Counted from the first letter of the stretch, positions 1 through 11,528 are shown. The stretch: 64,000 nucleotides of DNA from Corydoras sp. C115 (GCA_019802505.1 JAFMOC010000157.1:845501-909500); one strand, 5' to 3'. Numbers and translations are program-made. The notes: generated by a model from the sequence alone, not told the origin.

Positions 1-640
1 CTTTAAGACTTGACCTTGAGACACACCAAAAGATAAGATAAGAAGAAAGTAAAAACGTCAACAAGCAAATCAGCATTTTTTAATCATCATGAACCAGTTA
101 GCCTTTTGAGCTAGTTAAGTTACAAAAGAAATTATGAACAGCTGCATTACAAAATTCATATTTAATGTACATTGACTTATTATAGGACAATGGTGGTTAA
201 ATCTTTGTGGACATCACTATTTTTTATGTTTGTACAATGCCTTTTGACAAATGATTAAATATGGTGTTCTGTAGTAATGCACCATAAATACATTAAAAAA
301 TAACATTTCTGGCTGAAAAAAAATAACCATGTAATTATTTTTTTAATGTATTTTTGTCAGCAGCAATGTCAGCAGGCATACCAACAAAGTACAGAATGTA
401 GCAAAAATAAATAATTAATTATCAATTATTAATGAAACAAAAAATCATTTATGTTTATTGTTTTATTTATATTAAAACATATTTAATTTGTCACAATTTT
501 TTTGCGGAAAAAAATACTTATTTAAAGTTTGAAAAACTGACTAATTCTATCATTTTTAATAAGCTAGATAATTTTTAAATAGCTAGATGTCTAAATAAAA
601 GTATCCTTCATTCAAAGCGTAAACTTTGTACATGGTACTC
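1..640. other. AT-rich non-coding DNA
   Basis: No exon, RNA gene or clear repeat is visible. It probably lies in an intron of the BICDL-like gene that runs off the left edge. Confidence 0.5.
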
Positions 641-654
641 GATTCTACATGAAA

Positions 655-890
655 AGGTTATCTACATTACATTTCGTCATTTAGCAGACACTTTTATCCA
701 GAGTGATTTACACAACTCAACTTTGTTGGGGTCAGAACACAGTGTAGATACAGCAAACCAGGAGCAAAGAGGGTTAAGGGTCTTGCTCAAGGAGCCACAT
801 TGGTAACTTCAGTGGACTTAGGATTTGAACTCACAACCTTCAGATTGATAGACCAGCACCCTAACCACCGAGCTACCACATCCTCTATCT
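655..890 (-). mobile_element. Old tRNA-related SINE-like repeat
   Basis: On the minus strand there is an A-box-like block (from 866-880, a 'gtagctcggtggtta' type sequence) followed by a B-box-like block (complement of 821-838, ggttgtgagttcaaatcc). The body 'catttagcagacacttttatcc' at about 675-696 recurs at about 45385-45410, so it is a dispersed repeat core. The copy is old and has no clear flanking duplication. Confidence 0.55.
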
Positions 891-954
891 ATCCTCTATC
901 TATAGTATGTCAGAAGTTGTGCATTATTTACTTTTTGAAGGAGCTCAGATTGGA

Positions 955-1321
955 TTCATTCATTCATTCATTCATTCATTCATTCATTATCTTCCGCTTT
1001 ATCCTATATTAGGGTTGCGGTGGGGTTCCCCATGCCCATCCAGGGGAGAACGTTTCGGGCGCTGGGCAGATACACCCAGGACAGGGTGCCAATCTATCAC
1101 TGGGCACACACTCACTCACACAGACACGCACGCATACACACTCTATATGGGGCAATTTGGAGAATTGATTTGTTCCATGTTTTTGGACTGTGGGAGGAAA
1201 CCGGAGAACCCGGATTCTCACCCACGCAGACACGGGGAGAACATGGAAAAGATGGGGATTCGAACCGGGAATCCCTAGTGTTGAGAGGCGAACGTGCTAA
1301 CCACTAAGCCACCGTGCCGCC
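955..1321 (-). mobile_element. tRNA-derived SINE (Mermaid-like), near full length
   Basis: Reads as the window's main SINE family on the minus strand: head 'ggcggcacggtggcttagtgg' (A-box-like) at 1321, B-box 'ggttcgaatcc' near 1260, and an (ATGA)n tail at 955-990. The flanks 'attggatt' on both sides look like an 8-bp target duplication. Confidence 0.85.
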
Positions 1322-1659
1322 TAAATTGGATTTATGTGAAGCTTAATATGATGTATCATGTATGATAGTAATCTAATGCTACTTTGCCTGAAAGATTAAA
1401 CTAATTTTTGTTGCCTCGAATGTATTGTTCTTTTAGGTTTACTGGTTGGTTTCCTGTAAAAATAATATAGGAACAGGTATGTATACTATGCTTCAAGACT
1501 GCTGTCGACAGACTTAGCAAGATTTTCAATGAAGAGACAGAAATGTTAAATGTCTAATTGATCAAGCTAAAATTTAATATTGAACAATTTTTGTTTTCTT
1601 GTTTTCATTTTGTGATATCTGTTTTATGTGACCTATTTAACTGTTCACCTTATTGCCAT

Positions 1660-2075
1660 CAGAAAGAAGTTTTTGCTCCCTGAAAGCTAACACAGAAAGA
1701 ATGAGCAGGAGCTCAATGGCCAATGGCTATTCAGACGCTGAACCAGGCCTAAACCAAACTCAAATCTGCACAATCAAAAAAAATAACTTTTTAACTTGTC
1801 ACTTTGCACTTCATTAGTTGCACACACACATGCACATTGTGCACTTCAATACTTTAATTACACTGAGCACTTTATAAGTCTTTTACTGTTGTCTAATTTG
1901 TATAGTATTGTTACATTTTGTATTAATGTAATATATTTTTTTACTTTCCTTATTTTATTCTGAATTTCAACAATTTTCTCTGATTTAACATTCATCAAAG
2001 CATTTCACTGTAAGCTGTACCATGTATAACTATGCACGTGACAAATAAACAAAGAAACTGATTTGATTTAATTTG
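1660..2075 (+). mobile_element. Decayed LINE 3' end (same family as 18666-19292)
   Basis: 'attgccatcag', 'aacacagaaagaatgagcagg' and 'gctgaaccaggcctaaacc' match in order the blocks at 18910-19010, and the 3' part 'gctgtaccatgtataactatg' with 'gacaaataaac' matches 19237-19270. It is a 5'-truncated, mutated copy with no usable reading frame. Confidence 0.65.
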
Positions 2076-2289
2076 ACATACGGCTAGATTAAAAAGCCTG
2101 ACATGTTTTTATGTTACAAAACCATTTTAAAATAAAAATGCTTTGGCCTGAATGTACACAGTCTGATTACTATAAATAAAAAAAATCTAATAAACTTATT
2201 GGTTCACAGTTAAAAAAATAGTCAAATTAAATTGTTGTCAAAAAGGTGCAAACCCACAGATCAAACCCATTGAGGTGAACCCAACTGGG

Positions 2290-2370
2290 ATGAACTGGAA
2301 CACAATTTCATTTCAATTCATGTACCACGTGTGATGCAAATGCCAATAAAGTCTCATTGAATCCTTGAAC
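2290..2370 (+). repeat. Possible LINE 3' tail
   Basis: 'gatgcaaatgccaataaagtc' followed by 'tcattgaatccttgaa' resembles the terminal segments of fish non-LTR elements (…aataaa plus a short repeat). No coding part is attached. Confidence 0.3.
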
Positions 2371-2374
2371 AAAT

Positions 2375-2945
2375 GCATGAATGTATTTCAAGAAATTTGC
2401 ACTTTGCCTCCACTTTTGAACTTCGACTCAACCTTAAACATCAATTTTCAAGCTCAGAAAGTTACATTTACTGCTGTATAATAATACAAATGATGGTGGA
2501 TAATGACAACCATTCTATTTTAACATTTGTTATTACTATGCCATGGTAAAATGTAGTGTGTCTAGTTTTACTAGACCACACCTTATCAATTATTTATTCC
2601 AGGCATGTTAACCACAGTTAGGATCAATGCTGCAGTTTTGTTGTGTAGCAAAGGATTTGTGCTCACTGACACAAGAAATTATCAAGAGAACACAGCCTAT
2701 CCTTCAAATCATGAATCATATCATGAATCTTCAAAGCATTATGTCCCTGACATTTTGTATTAAAGCCAAATAAATTACACTGCATGGTGAGCTCTTTTTT
2801 TTATAGTTTAGCCAAGTTTAAATAAATGTCAATGCAACATTTTAGGAAAGACTTTTTCCTGGCAAAAAACTAAAACATATGGCTTGCTTTGGAGAAACTC
2901 TCACTTCATTGCTTCACCAGAATTTTAAATTAAGGGCATGAATCT
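2375..2945. other. Non-coding, nothing recognised
   Basis: AT-rich DNA without an exon-like frame on either strand. Confidence 0.4.
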
Positions 2946-2949
2946 GATT

Positions 2950-3256
2950 CCCCCATGCCCATCCAGGGAAGAACGTTTCGGGTGCTGGGCAGATACACCC
3001 AGGACAGGGTGCCAATCTATCGCTGGGCACACACTCACGCACACATACACACTTTATATGGGGCAATTTGGAGAACTCAGTTGACTTGATCCATGTTTTT
3101 GGACTGTGGGAGGAAACCGGAGAACCCGGAGGAAACCCACGCAGACACGGGGAGAACATGGAAACTCCATGTTGAAAAAAAAGATGTGGATTTGAACAGG
3201 AATCCCTAGCGCTGAGAGGCGAGAACGTGCTAACCACTAAGCCACCATGCCGCCCC
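2950..3256 (-). mobile_element. SINE (Mermaid-like), tail-truncated
   Basis: Minus-strand copy from the head (ggcggcatggtggcttagtgg at 3256) through 'gggcatggggg' at about 2952. The (ATGA)n tail is missing. The B-box is mutated (ttcaaatcc). Confidence 0.8.
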
Positions 3257-3259
3257 GGT

Positions 3260-4020
3260 GTCCCTAATTGATTTAAATTTAATAATACAGTCAATCCAGT
3301 AAAAAAAATTTAAGTCAAATATGTGAATTAACCTTCATAATCATGTGATTAGTGGCTACCTCGCAAAACAGTCACAAAGTACAGATCGAAACACTACAAA
3401 GCCCTGAATACCAAAACCAAATTTGGAAGAATGCAGAAAAGAAAGCAACATAATTTTATAACAGAAACACTGTGATAGTTCAGTGTGTGATCTCTGTAGC
3501 TGAAAATCAAACATATATACAAGGTAAGTTTTTCTATCGCTCAGATTTAAAAAATAAATAATATAAAGACTAAATAAAAAGTAGAATTAGAAACTTAAAG
3601 GTAGTGTTATGCTTAATGCTCTATATCAACTGTGATTTTCTGTTTTTAGTCTGTGTGACTGCTATGACTTCTACTGCACTGAGCCAAGCATAGCCATAGA
3701 GTCATAATTGTGGATAATGACATAAAACCTCAAAAAGACCAAAACACAAGAGACTCTTCTTTTTAAAAAACACAATTGTTTTAGAAAGATAACAATTTAA
3801 CATATGTTAGGAACTTTGTTGTCTCTAACAGTCAGTACACATCAAACGTGTGTATTATACATATGATGTAATGTAAATTAATTTTGTTTATTTCATTTTT
3901 TAATTTTTCAGAAAAAAAAGTATAAGAAAAAACAAGTATAGAAATAGAAATAAAGTGATGAGAATGAAAAATGAAAAGGAAATTATCTAATCTGCAAACC
4001 AGTACCAAAAAAGTACTTAC
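3260..4020. other. Intron DNA of BICDL-like gene, nothing recognised
   Basis: Lies downstream of the splice donor at 4020 on the minus strand. I looked for a third BICDL coding exon between 1 and 4020 and did not find one. Confidence 0.4.
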
Positions 4021-4236
4021 TGCCTGAAGCTGTTCCCAAAGCTGCTGACTGATTTCATTGTGTTGCTTTTCACTCTGGCTCAGTTCTTTGTCTTTATTAT
4101 CGAGTGCCAGTGTCAGTCGCTCGACATGGACATTCAGAGTCTGAATGTCCTGCTCCAGTTCGCTCACCTGGCTCTGCCACAGAGTCTGACATCCATCTAA
4201 TTTTAGCCGTAGCTCATGCCGTCCCTGCTCCAGCTC
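4021..4236 (-). CDS. BICDL-like gene, coding exon 2
   Basis: 216 nt, phase 0 at both ends, encoding ELEQGRHELR...QLWEQLQA, all helical coiled coil without Pro or Gly breaks apart from two Gly. The donor is a strong GCA|GTAAGT. Confidence 0.78.
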
Positions 4237-7200
4237 CTGGCAAAAGTCAGAATGGGCCACATTCAAACAATTAATACTACTGTTTAAAAAAATCCAAAAA
4301 TATTTTTATTAAAATATTGTACATTTTAGAAACAGACAGAAGGTTTTTTATTCTTTTTTCCTGAATGTTATTATATCTAAACAAAAATCAGCCAACTTTC
4401 CATGAACCTTGGCTCCTAAAGTCAGCTGCTCATTCTTTTTGTTAGATCAGTTTCATTTATAAAGTGCTTTTAACAATAGACATGATAATAATGTGGCTTT
4501 TCAAAAGAATGAGTCATGTCCCAACATAAGCAGGTAAAGGTAACAGTAGTAACTCTAGAACATTCATTCATTCATTCATTATCTTCTGCTTTTATCCTAC
4601 AGTATATTAGGGGCGCGGTGGGGTTCCCCATGCCCATCCACGGGAGAAAGTTTCGGGCGCTGGGTAGATACACCCAGGACAGGGCGCCAATCTATCACTG
4701 GGCACACACTCACTCACACAGACACGCACGCATACACACTCAATATGGGGCAATTTGGAGAACTCAACTGACTTGATCCATGTTTTTGGACTGTGAGAGG
4801 AAACCGGAGAACCCGGAGGAAACCCACACGGACACGGGTAGAACATGGAAACTCCAGCCAGATGGGGATTCGAACCGGGAATCCCTAGTGAGAGGCGAAT
4901 GTGCTAACCACTAAGCCACCGTCCCGCCCACTCTAGAACATGAAGAAGTAATTTTGAGACAAATGTCACTTTACTCTAGGTGACATTAAATTGCCAGCTT
5001 TACAAATAAAATGTTTAAAGACAATTAGATGCAAATATATCACACTTTCTACTGATGGATAACTATAAATACCCCACGGAATTTTGGTTTTCATAAGGAT
5101 TTTTCCTTTCAAAACAAAACACAAACCATAAAGTTTTCCTTTCCACCCTTGTTTTAGCTTGCTTTTTGGGGATTCAGGCTTAGAACAGTGTAAAACTGCT
5201 CTTAGTCTATGTCCCTATGGCAAAGAATTACAATTTTTTTCAGGAACCATTAGTTCAGCTGTAAGGTAATTTTCTCACACTGCTCAGATGCTTTAGCAAA
5301 CTCCTAATCAGCTTCCTCATATACAACTTCAAATGGGTAGTACCATTTATTGAGGCATTTAACTGCTTGTTGATCTTCTCTAAACTGGCTGACTAAAACC
5401 TTCTCCTGTAGATATTCATATGAAAAGTGGATTTCATATTTCATATTTCTTTGTTTCTTTTTCTGGCTTTCAGTAGCTGCTGTTTCAGACACTCATCTTA
5501 CTGTCTTACAAACACTCAGCAAACATGCTCTGTCAACATCGACCATTAAATCACCAAAGCCTGAGTGAGTAAACTTACTGGGATTAAGCAGGAGACCTTG
5601 GTTATTATCGTGTTACTTATTGGTAGGAATAGGGGTTTAGCCCTTTGGTAGGTAAGAGGTATAGCCCTTTTCTAAAGTTTTATTAAATAAAGAAACTCCC
5701 TATCAGTTGTAAAGCCCATAGGATATACACATTTTCAATTTAAGCCAAACAATGTCATACGTTAAGATGAGAAACAAATGAATTGTATACACTTTAAACT
5801 ATAGAAAATTATTATTTATATTAAACTAGAAACTTATGTTTATAAAAAAAATTACAAGAATATTTTTTAGATAACGGAAGCCTAAGACCAAAACTCTGGA
5901 AGAAGCACACATTTATCACTATTGTGGTGAAGGGAAACAGTAAGTGTGGCAACAGAGATTGAAGTATTTCTTGTAATTGTTTCTATTATGCATGGATGGA
6001 CATTTGGTCTAAATCTTCTCTATGTTTTTTGTACGTCAAGATTAACTAACATGTTATTAAAGGCGAAAGTAAGTGAATTAATATAGCTATTCTTCCACAC
6101 GGGTGAACTCCATTAAAAATGGAAAACTTTTCCGGCCTAATGTAAAACTTGTAAAAATAAGATGAATGAGAAGCCTCTGTGGCTCAAGTGGTTTAAATCC
6201 CTATTGCATGCTGAGAATATGATTTATATATTGCTAAATTGTGAAACAAATATAATTGCACCCACTATAAAAGATTGCTAAAGTAGTTGAGTATTTAAAT
6301 GACAAGTGTAAATAAATTATTTAAACAAATCATTGTTTTTATTTATATTTTTTCTAAGCTGCTTATCTTAATTAGGAAATTCATTGAAACCACTGAAACC
6401 AATGAAATTCAGGAAACCACTTTGGAACAGCAGTGCATTGCAGGGCTTTTGCATTGCACAAAAACAAATTCACAAACATTTACAGCTAGACCAAATATTA
6501 TATCCCAGATTTACCATAATTACAATGCAGTTGTGTGTAAAAATAATAATTTAATAAGAAGCTCCAATGTAATGCTCGAAACTAACCTGAAGATACTAAA
6601 TGGCTTCTCTGGATTAATGTGTGAAAGGAGGCTTAGTAGTTTGCATGTTTCCCTTTCAGCACTTGGGATCCAAGTCTGAAGTTTCCATGTTCCTCCCACA
6701 GGCCAAAAACATGGATTCAAGGTAAAATGGTCACTCTAAATTGCCTCTATGCCCTGGGTGTTTGTGTGTGTGAGTGAGTCTGTGCCCAGCAATGGACTGG
6801 CGCCCTGTCCTGAGTGTATATCTGCTTAGCACCGAAAAGTTGTCCCCTAGATGGGCATGGGACCCCCCCCCCCCTCTCTAAAAAAGGATTAATGAATAAA
6901 TCCTCTAAAATGAATGAATAAATATTAATAATAATAAAAAAAAATCTATACCTATCCTACAAACATCTGTCCTGAGCAGGTCACTCACCCCCCCCCCCCC
7001 CCCCCCCCAGATCGCAGGGTCAGAACTCAGCATAAATTTCAGGTGTTTTCAAATTTAACTTATGTAGTTAATAAACGAGGTCGCTTTTACAAAAAAACTA
7101 ATTAGCTAATTTTCTAAGTGTAAATCGCTAGACAGAATCACCATAAAACTACAAGTGATTTATTACTACTAGTTTTATCAAATTTTACCAAAGCGCGGTC

Positions 7201-7468
7201 CCCATGTGGAAGAGAAAGAGTCTAGTTCCCATCTATTATAGCTATACTTATTTTAAGTTGATTATTTGTTTATGTTTACCTCTGTTTTCTCGGTGAATTG
7301 TTGTTGTAGTTGATTGCTCTCCTCCTTTAACTGTCGATTCTCCAGCAGCAGAGCGTTTCCGAGTTGGGCCGCCAGAACTAATTCAGCCCCACCGTCGGAG
7401 TAAGCGTAAAAGTCCTGCTCCACGTCCAGCCTGAGAGATCTGTAACAAAGCTCCTCCAACTGACTCAT
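4021..7468 (-). CDS. BICD family-like dynein cargo adaptor, 5' part (exons 1-2; continues off the left edge)
   Basis: Two exons join in phase 0 to give the first 135 residues: 7280..7468 (63 codons, ATG at 7468) and 4021..4236 (72 codons). Both junctions are canonical: donor GTAAAC after 7280, acceptor ...TTTTGCCAG before 4236, donor GTAAGT after 4021. Residues 31-40 (VLAAQLGNAL) fit the CC1-box of dynein adaptors (AAxxG), which in known family members binds dynein light intermediate chain. The rest is heptad-like coiled coil. From about residue 45 to 115 I see an ungapped register with BICDL1 as I remember it: an FTEKTEELEQ-like block, HELR, a conserved W, then VSELE.D. Known relatives link dynein/dynactin to Rab6/Rab11 vesicles; that role here is inferred. 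The N-terminus before the CC1-box is only about 30 residues, shorter than in mammalian BICDL1. CDR2, TRAK/HAP1 and Spindly share the CC1-box and are the alternatives. Later exons are outside the window. Confidence 0.72.
4563..4929 (-). mobile_element. SINE (Mermaid-like) with 11-bp target duplication
   Basis: Full-length minus-strand copy with an (ATGA)n tail at the left. 'actctagaaca' occurs exactly at 4552-4562 and 4930-4940, a perfect target-site duplication. Inserted in intron 1 of the BICDL-like gene. Confidence 0.92.
5307..5620 (-). pseudogene. Coding-like fragment, unidentified (possible processed pseudogene)
   Basis: On the minus strand a frame runs about 104 codons from 5620 to a stop at 5307 with a single internal TGA (5493-5495). 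It reads GLLLNPSKFTHSGFGDLMVD... before the stop codon and SETAATESQKKKQRNMKYE...KWYYPFEVVYEEAD after it. The residue composition is protein-like, unlike the surrounding AT-rich intron. There are no visible splice sites at its ends. I do not recognise the parent protein. It could be a retrocopy fragment or chance. Confidence 0.3.
6621..6925 (+). mobile_element. Diverged SINE (Mermaid-like)
   Basis: Recognisable blocks in order: 'aggcttagtagtttgcatg', 'gaagtttccatgtt', 'cccacaggccaaaaacatgg', 'actggcgccctgtcctgagtg' and 'gatgggcatggga', then a (TGAA)n-like tail. Older than most copies here. A 12-nt C-run (6863-6874) sits in it. Confidence 0.75.
6988..7008. repeat. Poly-C tract
   Basis: About 21 consecutive C in BICDL-like intron 1, just downstream (in gene direction) of exon 1. 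Length is likely imprecise in any assembly. Confidence 0.8.
7280..7468 (-). CDS. BICDL-like gene, coding exon 1
   Basis: Starts MSQLEELCYRSL; the ATG at 7468 has A at -3. An in-frame TTG further upstream (7504) is not a likely start. The exon ends ...TEKTE at the donor GAG|GTAAAC, phase 0, and contains the CC1-box. Confidence 0.75.
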
Positions 7469-7570
7469 GATTTTCCTCAAAAAGACCGTGCAGATCGATT
7501 CCAACCAACGAGTGTGTGTATTCGTATACCAATGAACACGTTTTCCAGATCACCAAGTACGCACATTCGA
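7469..7570 (-). promoter_or_regulatory. Putative 5'UTR/promoter-proximal DNA of the BICDL-like gene
   Basis: The CpG-containing stretch just upstream of the start codon (…gtacgcacattcgagcgagtgcgcacg on plus) stands out from the AT-rich surroundings. No TATA box is visible, so this is only a positional inference. Confidence 0.3.
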
Positions 7571-7882
7571 GCGAGTGCGCACGAGGATGTAGAATGAAGA
7601 TGGTGATGGGAGGATGGAAGGAGCAGCAGAAAGCATGGGCGGATCCTGTCTTGACCTTTACAGGTGGCTTCGAGTGGAAAGTTTTACACAGCATTTCAAA
7701 ATTACAAGTTTACACTACTAAAATCGCTTAAACATGTAACATTTATAGAACATTAAAAATCAAACAATTACATTCTGATTGACACTGAATGGAGTAGTCC
7801 TAAAAGTAGACCCCAATTAATGAAATGATGTCAAGCAAAAGCAAATTATGCCAGCATTTTCTTCATAAGAATATGAAGATAC

Positions 7883-8239
7883 GAGGGCAGCACAGCGGCT
7901 TAGTGGTTAGCATGTTCACCTCTCAGTGCTGGGCATTCCAGTTCGAATCCCAATCTGAGCGTTGTTCTCCCTGTGTCCACGTGGGTTTCCTCCGGGTTCT
8001 CTGGTTACCTCCCACAGTCCAGAGACATGAGTTCAAGTTAAATTGAATGCTCTAAATTGCCCCATGTAGTGTGTGTCTGTGTGAATAAGTGAGTGTGCTC
8101 AGCGATTGATTGGCATGCTGTCCTGGGTGTATCTGCTCGTGTATTATCATTCATAATGCTCTCCCCTGGATGGGCAGGGGGAACCCCAACAACTAGAAGA
8201 GGGTTAAGAGATGGATATTGAATGAATTAATTAATTACT
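7883..8239 (+). mobile_element. SINE (Mermaid-like), moderately diverged
   Basis: Head 'gggcagcacagcggcttagtgg' with B-box 'agttcgaatccc', the standard body, and a tail 'tgaatgaattaattaatt'. Confidence 0.85.
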
Positions 8240-8285
8240 TTGATTCAGCCATTTCAACAAAATAATATTTAACTAATGTTTTTAG

Positions 8286-8645
8286 GGGCCGCACGGTGGC
8301 TTAGTGGTTAGCACGTTCGCCCCTCAGCGCTAGGGATTCCCGGTTCGAATCCCCATCTGGGTGGAGTTTCCATGTTCTCCCTGTGTCTGCGTGGGTTTCC
8401 TCCGGTTTCCTCCCACAGTCCAAAAACATGGATCAAGTCAATTGAATTCTCAAAAAAAAAAAAAAATTGCCTCATATAGAGTGTGTTTGTGTGAGTGTGT
8501 GTGTGCCCAGCGATGGATTGGCGCCCTGTCCTGGGTGTATCTGCCCAGCGCCCGAGACGTTCTCCCCTGGATGGGCATGGGGAACCCCCTCCGCGACCCT
8601 AATAGAGGATAAAGCAGGAGATAATGAATGAATGAATGAATGAAT
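8286..8645 (+). mobile_element. SINE (Mermaid-like) with 11-bp target duplication
   Basis: Full-length plus-strand copy with A-box 'tggcttagtggttag', B-box 'ggttcgaatcc' and (ATGA)n tail. 'aatgtttttag' is duplicated exactly at 8275-8285 and 8646-8656. Confidence 0.92.
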
Positions 8646-8699
8646 AATGTTTTTAGTCAAGCTTGCAAAAATAAGCTAATTTCTAAAGGGGGTACTTGT

Positions 8700-9262
8700 A
8701 TCATTTATATAATTTATTAGCTAAACTACTTATCCTAATTAGAATCATAATTGGGGTTATGGAGCATTTCCAAGCACTTGTTTTTATAGGGTATGTATTT
8801 TATAGGGTATTTTATCAGGTTACCAGTACATTACAAAGCAAAACAAAAATTCACACATTTCCCCATGTCCATCAAGGGGAGAACATTTTGGGCACCAATT
8901 TATTGCTGGGTACTTAGGAACAAGTTAGAATTTTTAATGTACCAAATATGCTTGTATTTAAACTGTAGGAAGAAAACAGTGCTCTTGGAGAAATCCTACA
9001 CAGACAGTGGGAGAACTTACAAATCTTTACCTAAAACAGCAGGGCTCTTCTCTCTGGAAATTAAACACATGACTTTTGTAACTGCGCTTTTTTTTAATTC
9101 CAAATGTAATAATGAATTAATTATTTTCCATTGTTTTTAGACTGTGGGAGAAAACACTAGAAATCAGAGGAAGCTCACGCAGACATGGGGAGAACATGGA
9201 AAGTCCACCTATACTGGAATTTGAACCTGAATCCCCAGTGCCAAGAGGGATACACCAATGTG
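8700..9262 (-). mobile_element. Two old, decayed SINE copies
   Basis: 'cccatgtccatcaaggggagaac' (about 8862-8884) to 'gacagtgggagaac' (about 9003) and, separately, 'agactgtgggagaaaacac' to 'ccccagtgccaagaggg' (about 9138-9249) are minus-strand remnants of the SINE family. Both lack a clean head. Confidence 0.55.
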
Positions 9263-9268
9263 AATATA

Positions 9269-10882
9269 CAGTGGTGTGAAAAAGTGTTCTTCATTTCCTG
9301 TTTTTTTAACATGTTTGTCACACTTAAGTGTTTCAGAACATCAAACCAATTTAAACAATAGTCAAGGACAACACAAGTAAACACAAAATGCAATTTGTAA
9401 ATGAAGGTGTTTATTATTAAAGGAGAAAAAAAATCCAAACCATCATGGCCCTGTGTGAAAAAGTGATTGCCCCCCTAAACCTAATAACTGGTTGGGCCAC
9501 ACTTAGCAGCAACAACTGCAACCAAGCGTTTGCGATAACTTGCAATGAGTCTTTTACAGCATTCTGGAGGAATTTTGGCCCACTCATCTTTGCAGAATTG
9601 TTCTAATTCAGTTACATTAGAGGGTTTTCGAGCATGAACGGCCTTTTTAAGGTCATACCACAACATCTCAATAGGATTCAGGTCAGGACTTTGGCTAGGC
9701 CACTCCAAAGTCTTCATTTTGTTTTTCTTCAGCCATTCAGAGGTGGACTTGCTGGTGTGTTTAGGATCATTGTCCTGCTGCAGAACCCAAGTTCGTTTCA
9801 GCTTGAGTTCACGAACAGATGGTCGGACATTCTCCTTCAGGATCTTTTGGTAGACAGCAGAATTCATAGTTCCATTTATCACAGCAAGTCTTCCAGGTCC
9901 TGACGCAGCAAAACAGCCCCAGACCATCACACTACCACCACCATATTTTACTGTTGGTATAATGTTCTTTTTCTGAAATGCAGTGTTCCTTTTACGCCAG
10001 ATGTAAATGGGACACACACCTTCCAAAGAGTTCCACTTTTGTCTCATCGGTCCACAGAATGTTTTCCCAAAAGTGTTGGGGATCATCAAGATGTGTTTTG
10101 GAAAAATTGAGACAAGCTTTAATGTTCTTTTTGCTCAGCAGTGGTTTTCTTCTTGGAACTCTGCCATGCAGGCCATTTTTGCCCAGTCTTTTTCTGATGG
10201 TGGAGGCATGAACGGTGACCTTAACTGAGGCAAGTGAGGCCTGCAGTTCTTTGGACGTTGTTGTGGGGTCTTTTGTGACCTCTTGGATGAGTCGTCGCTG
10301 CGCTCTTGGGGTAATTTTGGGCGGCCGGACACTCCTGGGAAGGTTCACCACTGTTCCATGTCTTCGCCATTTGTGGATAATGGCCCTCACTGTGGTTCGC
10401 TGGATTCCCAAAGCTTTGGAAATGGCTTTATAACCCTTTCCAGACTGATAGATCTCAATTCCTTTATTTCGCAAATGTTCCTGAATTTCTTTGGATTTCG
10501 GCATGATGTGTAGCTTTTAAGGATCTTTTGGTGGACTTTACTGTGTCAGGCAGCTCCTATTTAAGTGATGTCTTGATTGAGAACAGGTGTGGCAATAATC
10601 AGGCCTGGGTGCGGCTAGAGAAATTGAACTCACGTGTTAAAAACCACAGTTATAGTATGTTTTAACAAGGGGGCAATCACTTTTTCACACAGGGCCATGA
10701 TGGTTTGGATTTTTTTTCTCCTTTAATAATAAACACCTTCATTTAAAAATTGCATTTTGTGTTTACTTGTGTTGTCCTTGACTATTGTTTAAATTGGTTT
10801 GATGTTCTGAAACACTTAAGTGTGACAAACATGCAAAAAAACAGGAAATGAGGAAGGGGGCAAACACTTTTTCACACCACTG
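9269..10882 (-). mobile_element. Tc1-like DNA transposon, 1614 bp, IR/DR type
   Basis: Flanked by TA at 9267-9268 and 10883-10884. Ends are CAGTGGTGTGAAAAAGTG and its complement. The motif gtgtgaaaaagtg recurs internally at about 9456-9468 and, inverted, at about 10677-10690, giving roughly 200-bp inverted repeats each carrying two direct repeats, the IR/DR arrangement known from Sleeping Beauty-like elements. The only gene inside is the transposase on the minus strand. Confidence 0.95.
9481..10504 (-). pseudogene. Tc1 transposase, one frameshift from intact (DD34E)
   Basis: Starts MPKSKEIQEHLRNKG at 10504 and ends ...AAKCGPTSY at the stop 9481-9483. Order: two helix-turn-helix motifs of the paired-like DNA-binding domain (residues about 1-120), then the catalytic core with WTDETKVEL (first D), QQDNDPKHTS (second D) and SPDLNPIEMLW (E), with 34 residues between the last two. 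One extra base in the A-run at 10005-10007 (plus strand) shifts the frame between ...CVSH and YIWRKRN. Otherwise the frame is open, with no stop. As it stands it cannot make the full protein; it could still be mobilised in trans if the ends are good. Confidence 0.93.
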
Positions 10883-10937
10883 TAACTGCTATTAAAATTT
10901 ACCATGTTTGTATAACTTCAGTAATAGTAACAACAAC

Positions 10938-10965
10938 AATAATAATAATAATAATAATAATAATA
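10938..10965. repeat. (AAT)n microsatellite
   Basis: Nine to ten AAT units following a short AAC run. Confidence 0.9.
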
Positions 10966-10969
10966 GTGG

Positions 10970-11525
10970 GAGTAACAATAGTAAAAATATTGTGCTACTA
11001 TAATTATGTAATAGGCTGTTTGCCTTAATTATTTTTTGTACCTCTAGTTTATAGTAATCTATACAAGTTGTTAAAAATATGTTATTGTGTATAGTGTAGT
11101 ATGTTGCAGTGAGAATTATCTGCCAATAATTTTTTTTTCAGCATTATAACATTTTCCCCCCCAAAAGTAATACATCAAGGACTTTTCAAAGGAATTCAGG
11201 GATAAAAGTTTGACTGACGTGGCTTGCAACAATTTTAAAAATCTCTAAATTGCAATAGCATGCTCAGATATATGTGGATTTTTCCAGATTGCCCCAAACA
11301 TCCCATGGTTAAGTATTTACAGATAAAATACATTTTAAAATGTAAATGTAAAGCATGTATTATAATAAAATTGTGTAAATTATTAAGAAAAAAAAAACAT
11401 TTGAAGATTCAACTGCATGCTTCAGGTACAATTCTGTAAAAAGTGAACCATTTGACCAAATAAGGTTATACTTTTACAAATTAATCAACATTAAATGATT
11501 TATTAAGATCATATTATTTAACAAA
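10970..11525. other. AT-rich intergenic DNA
   Basis: Nothing recognised on either strand. Confidence 0.4.
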
Positions 11526-11528
11526 TTC

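Noticed and set aside
6299..6679. 126-codon plus-strand open frame
   Set aside because: AT-rich, low-complexity composition; its end overlaps a SINE and no splice sites support it.
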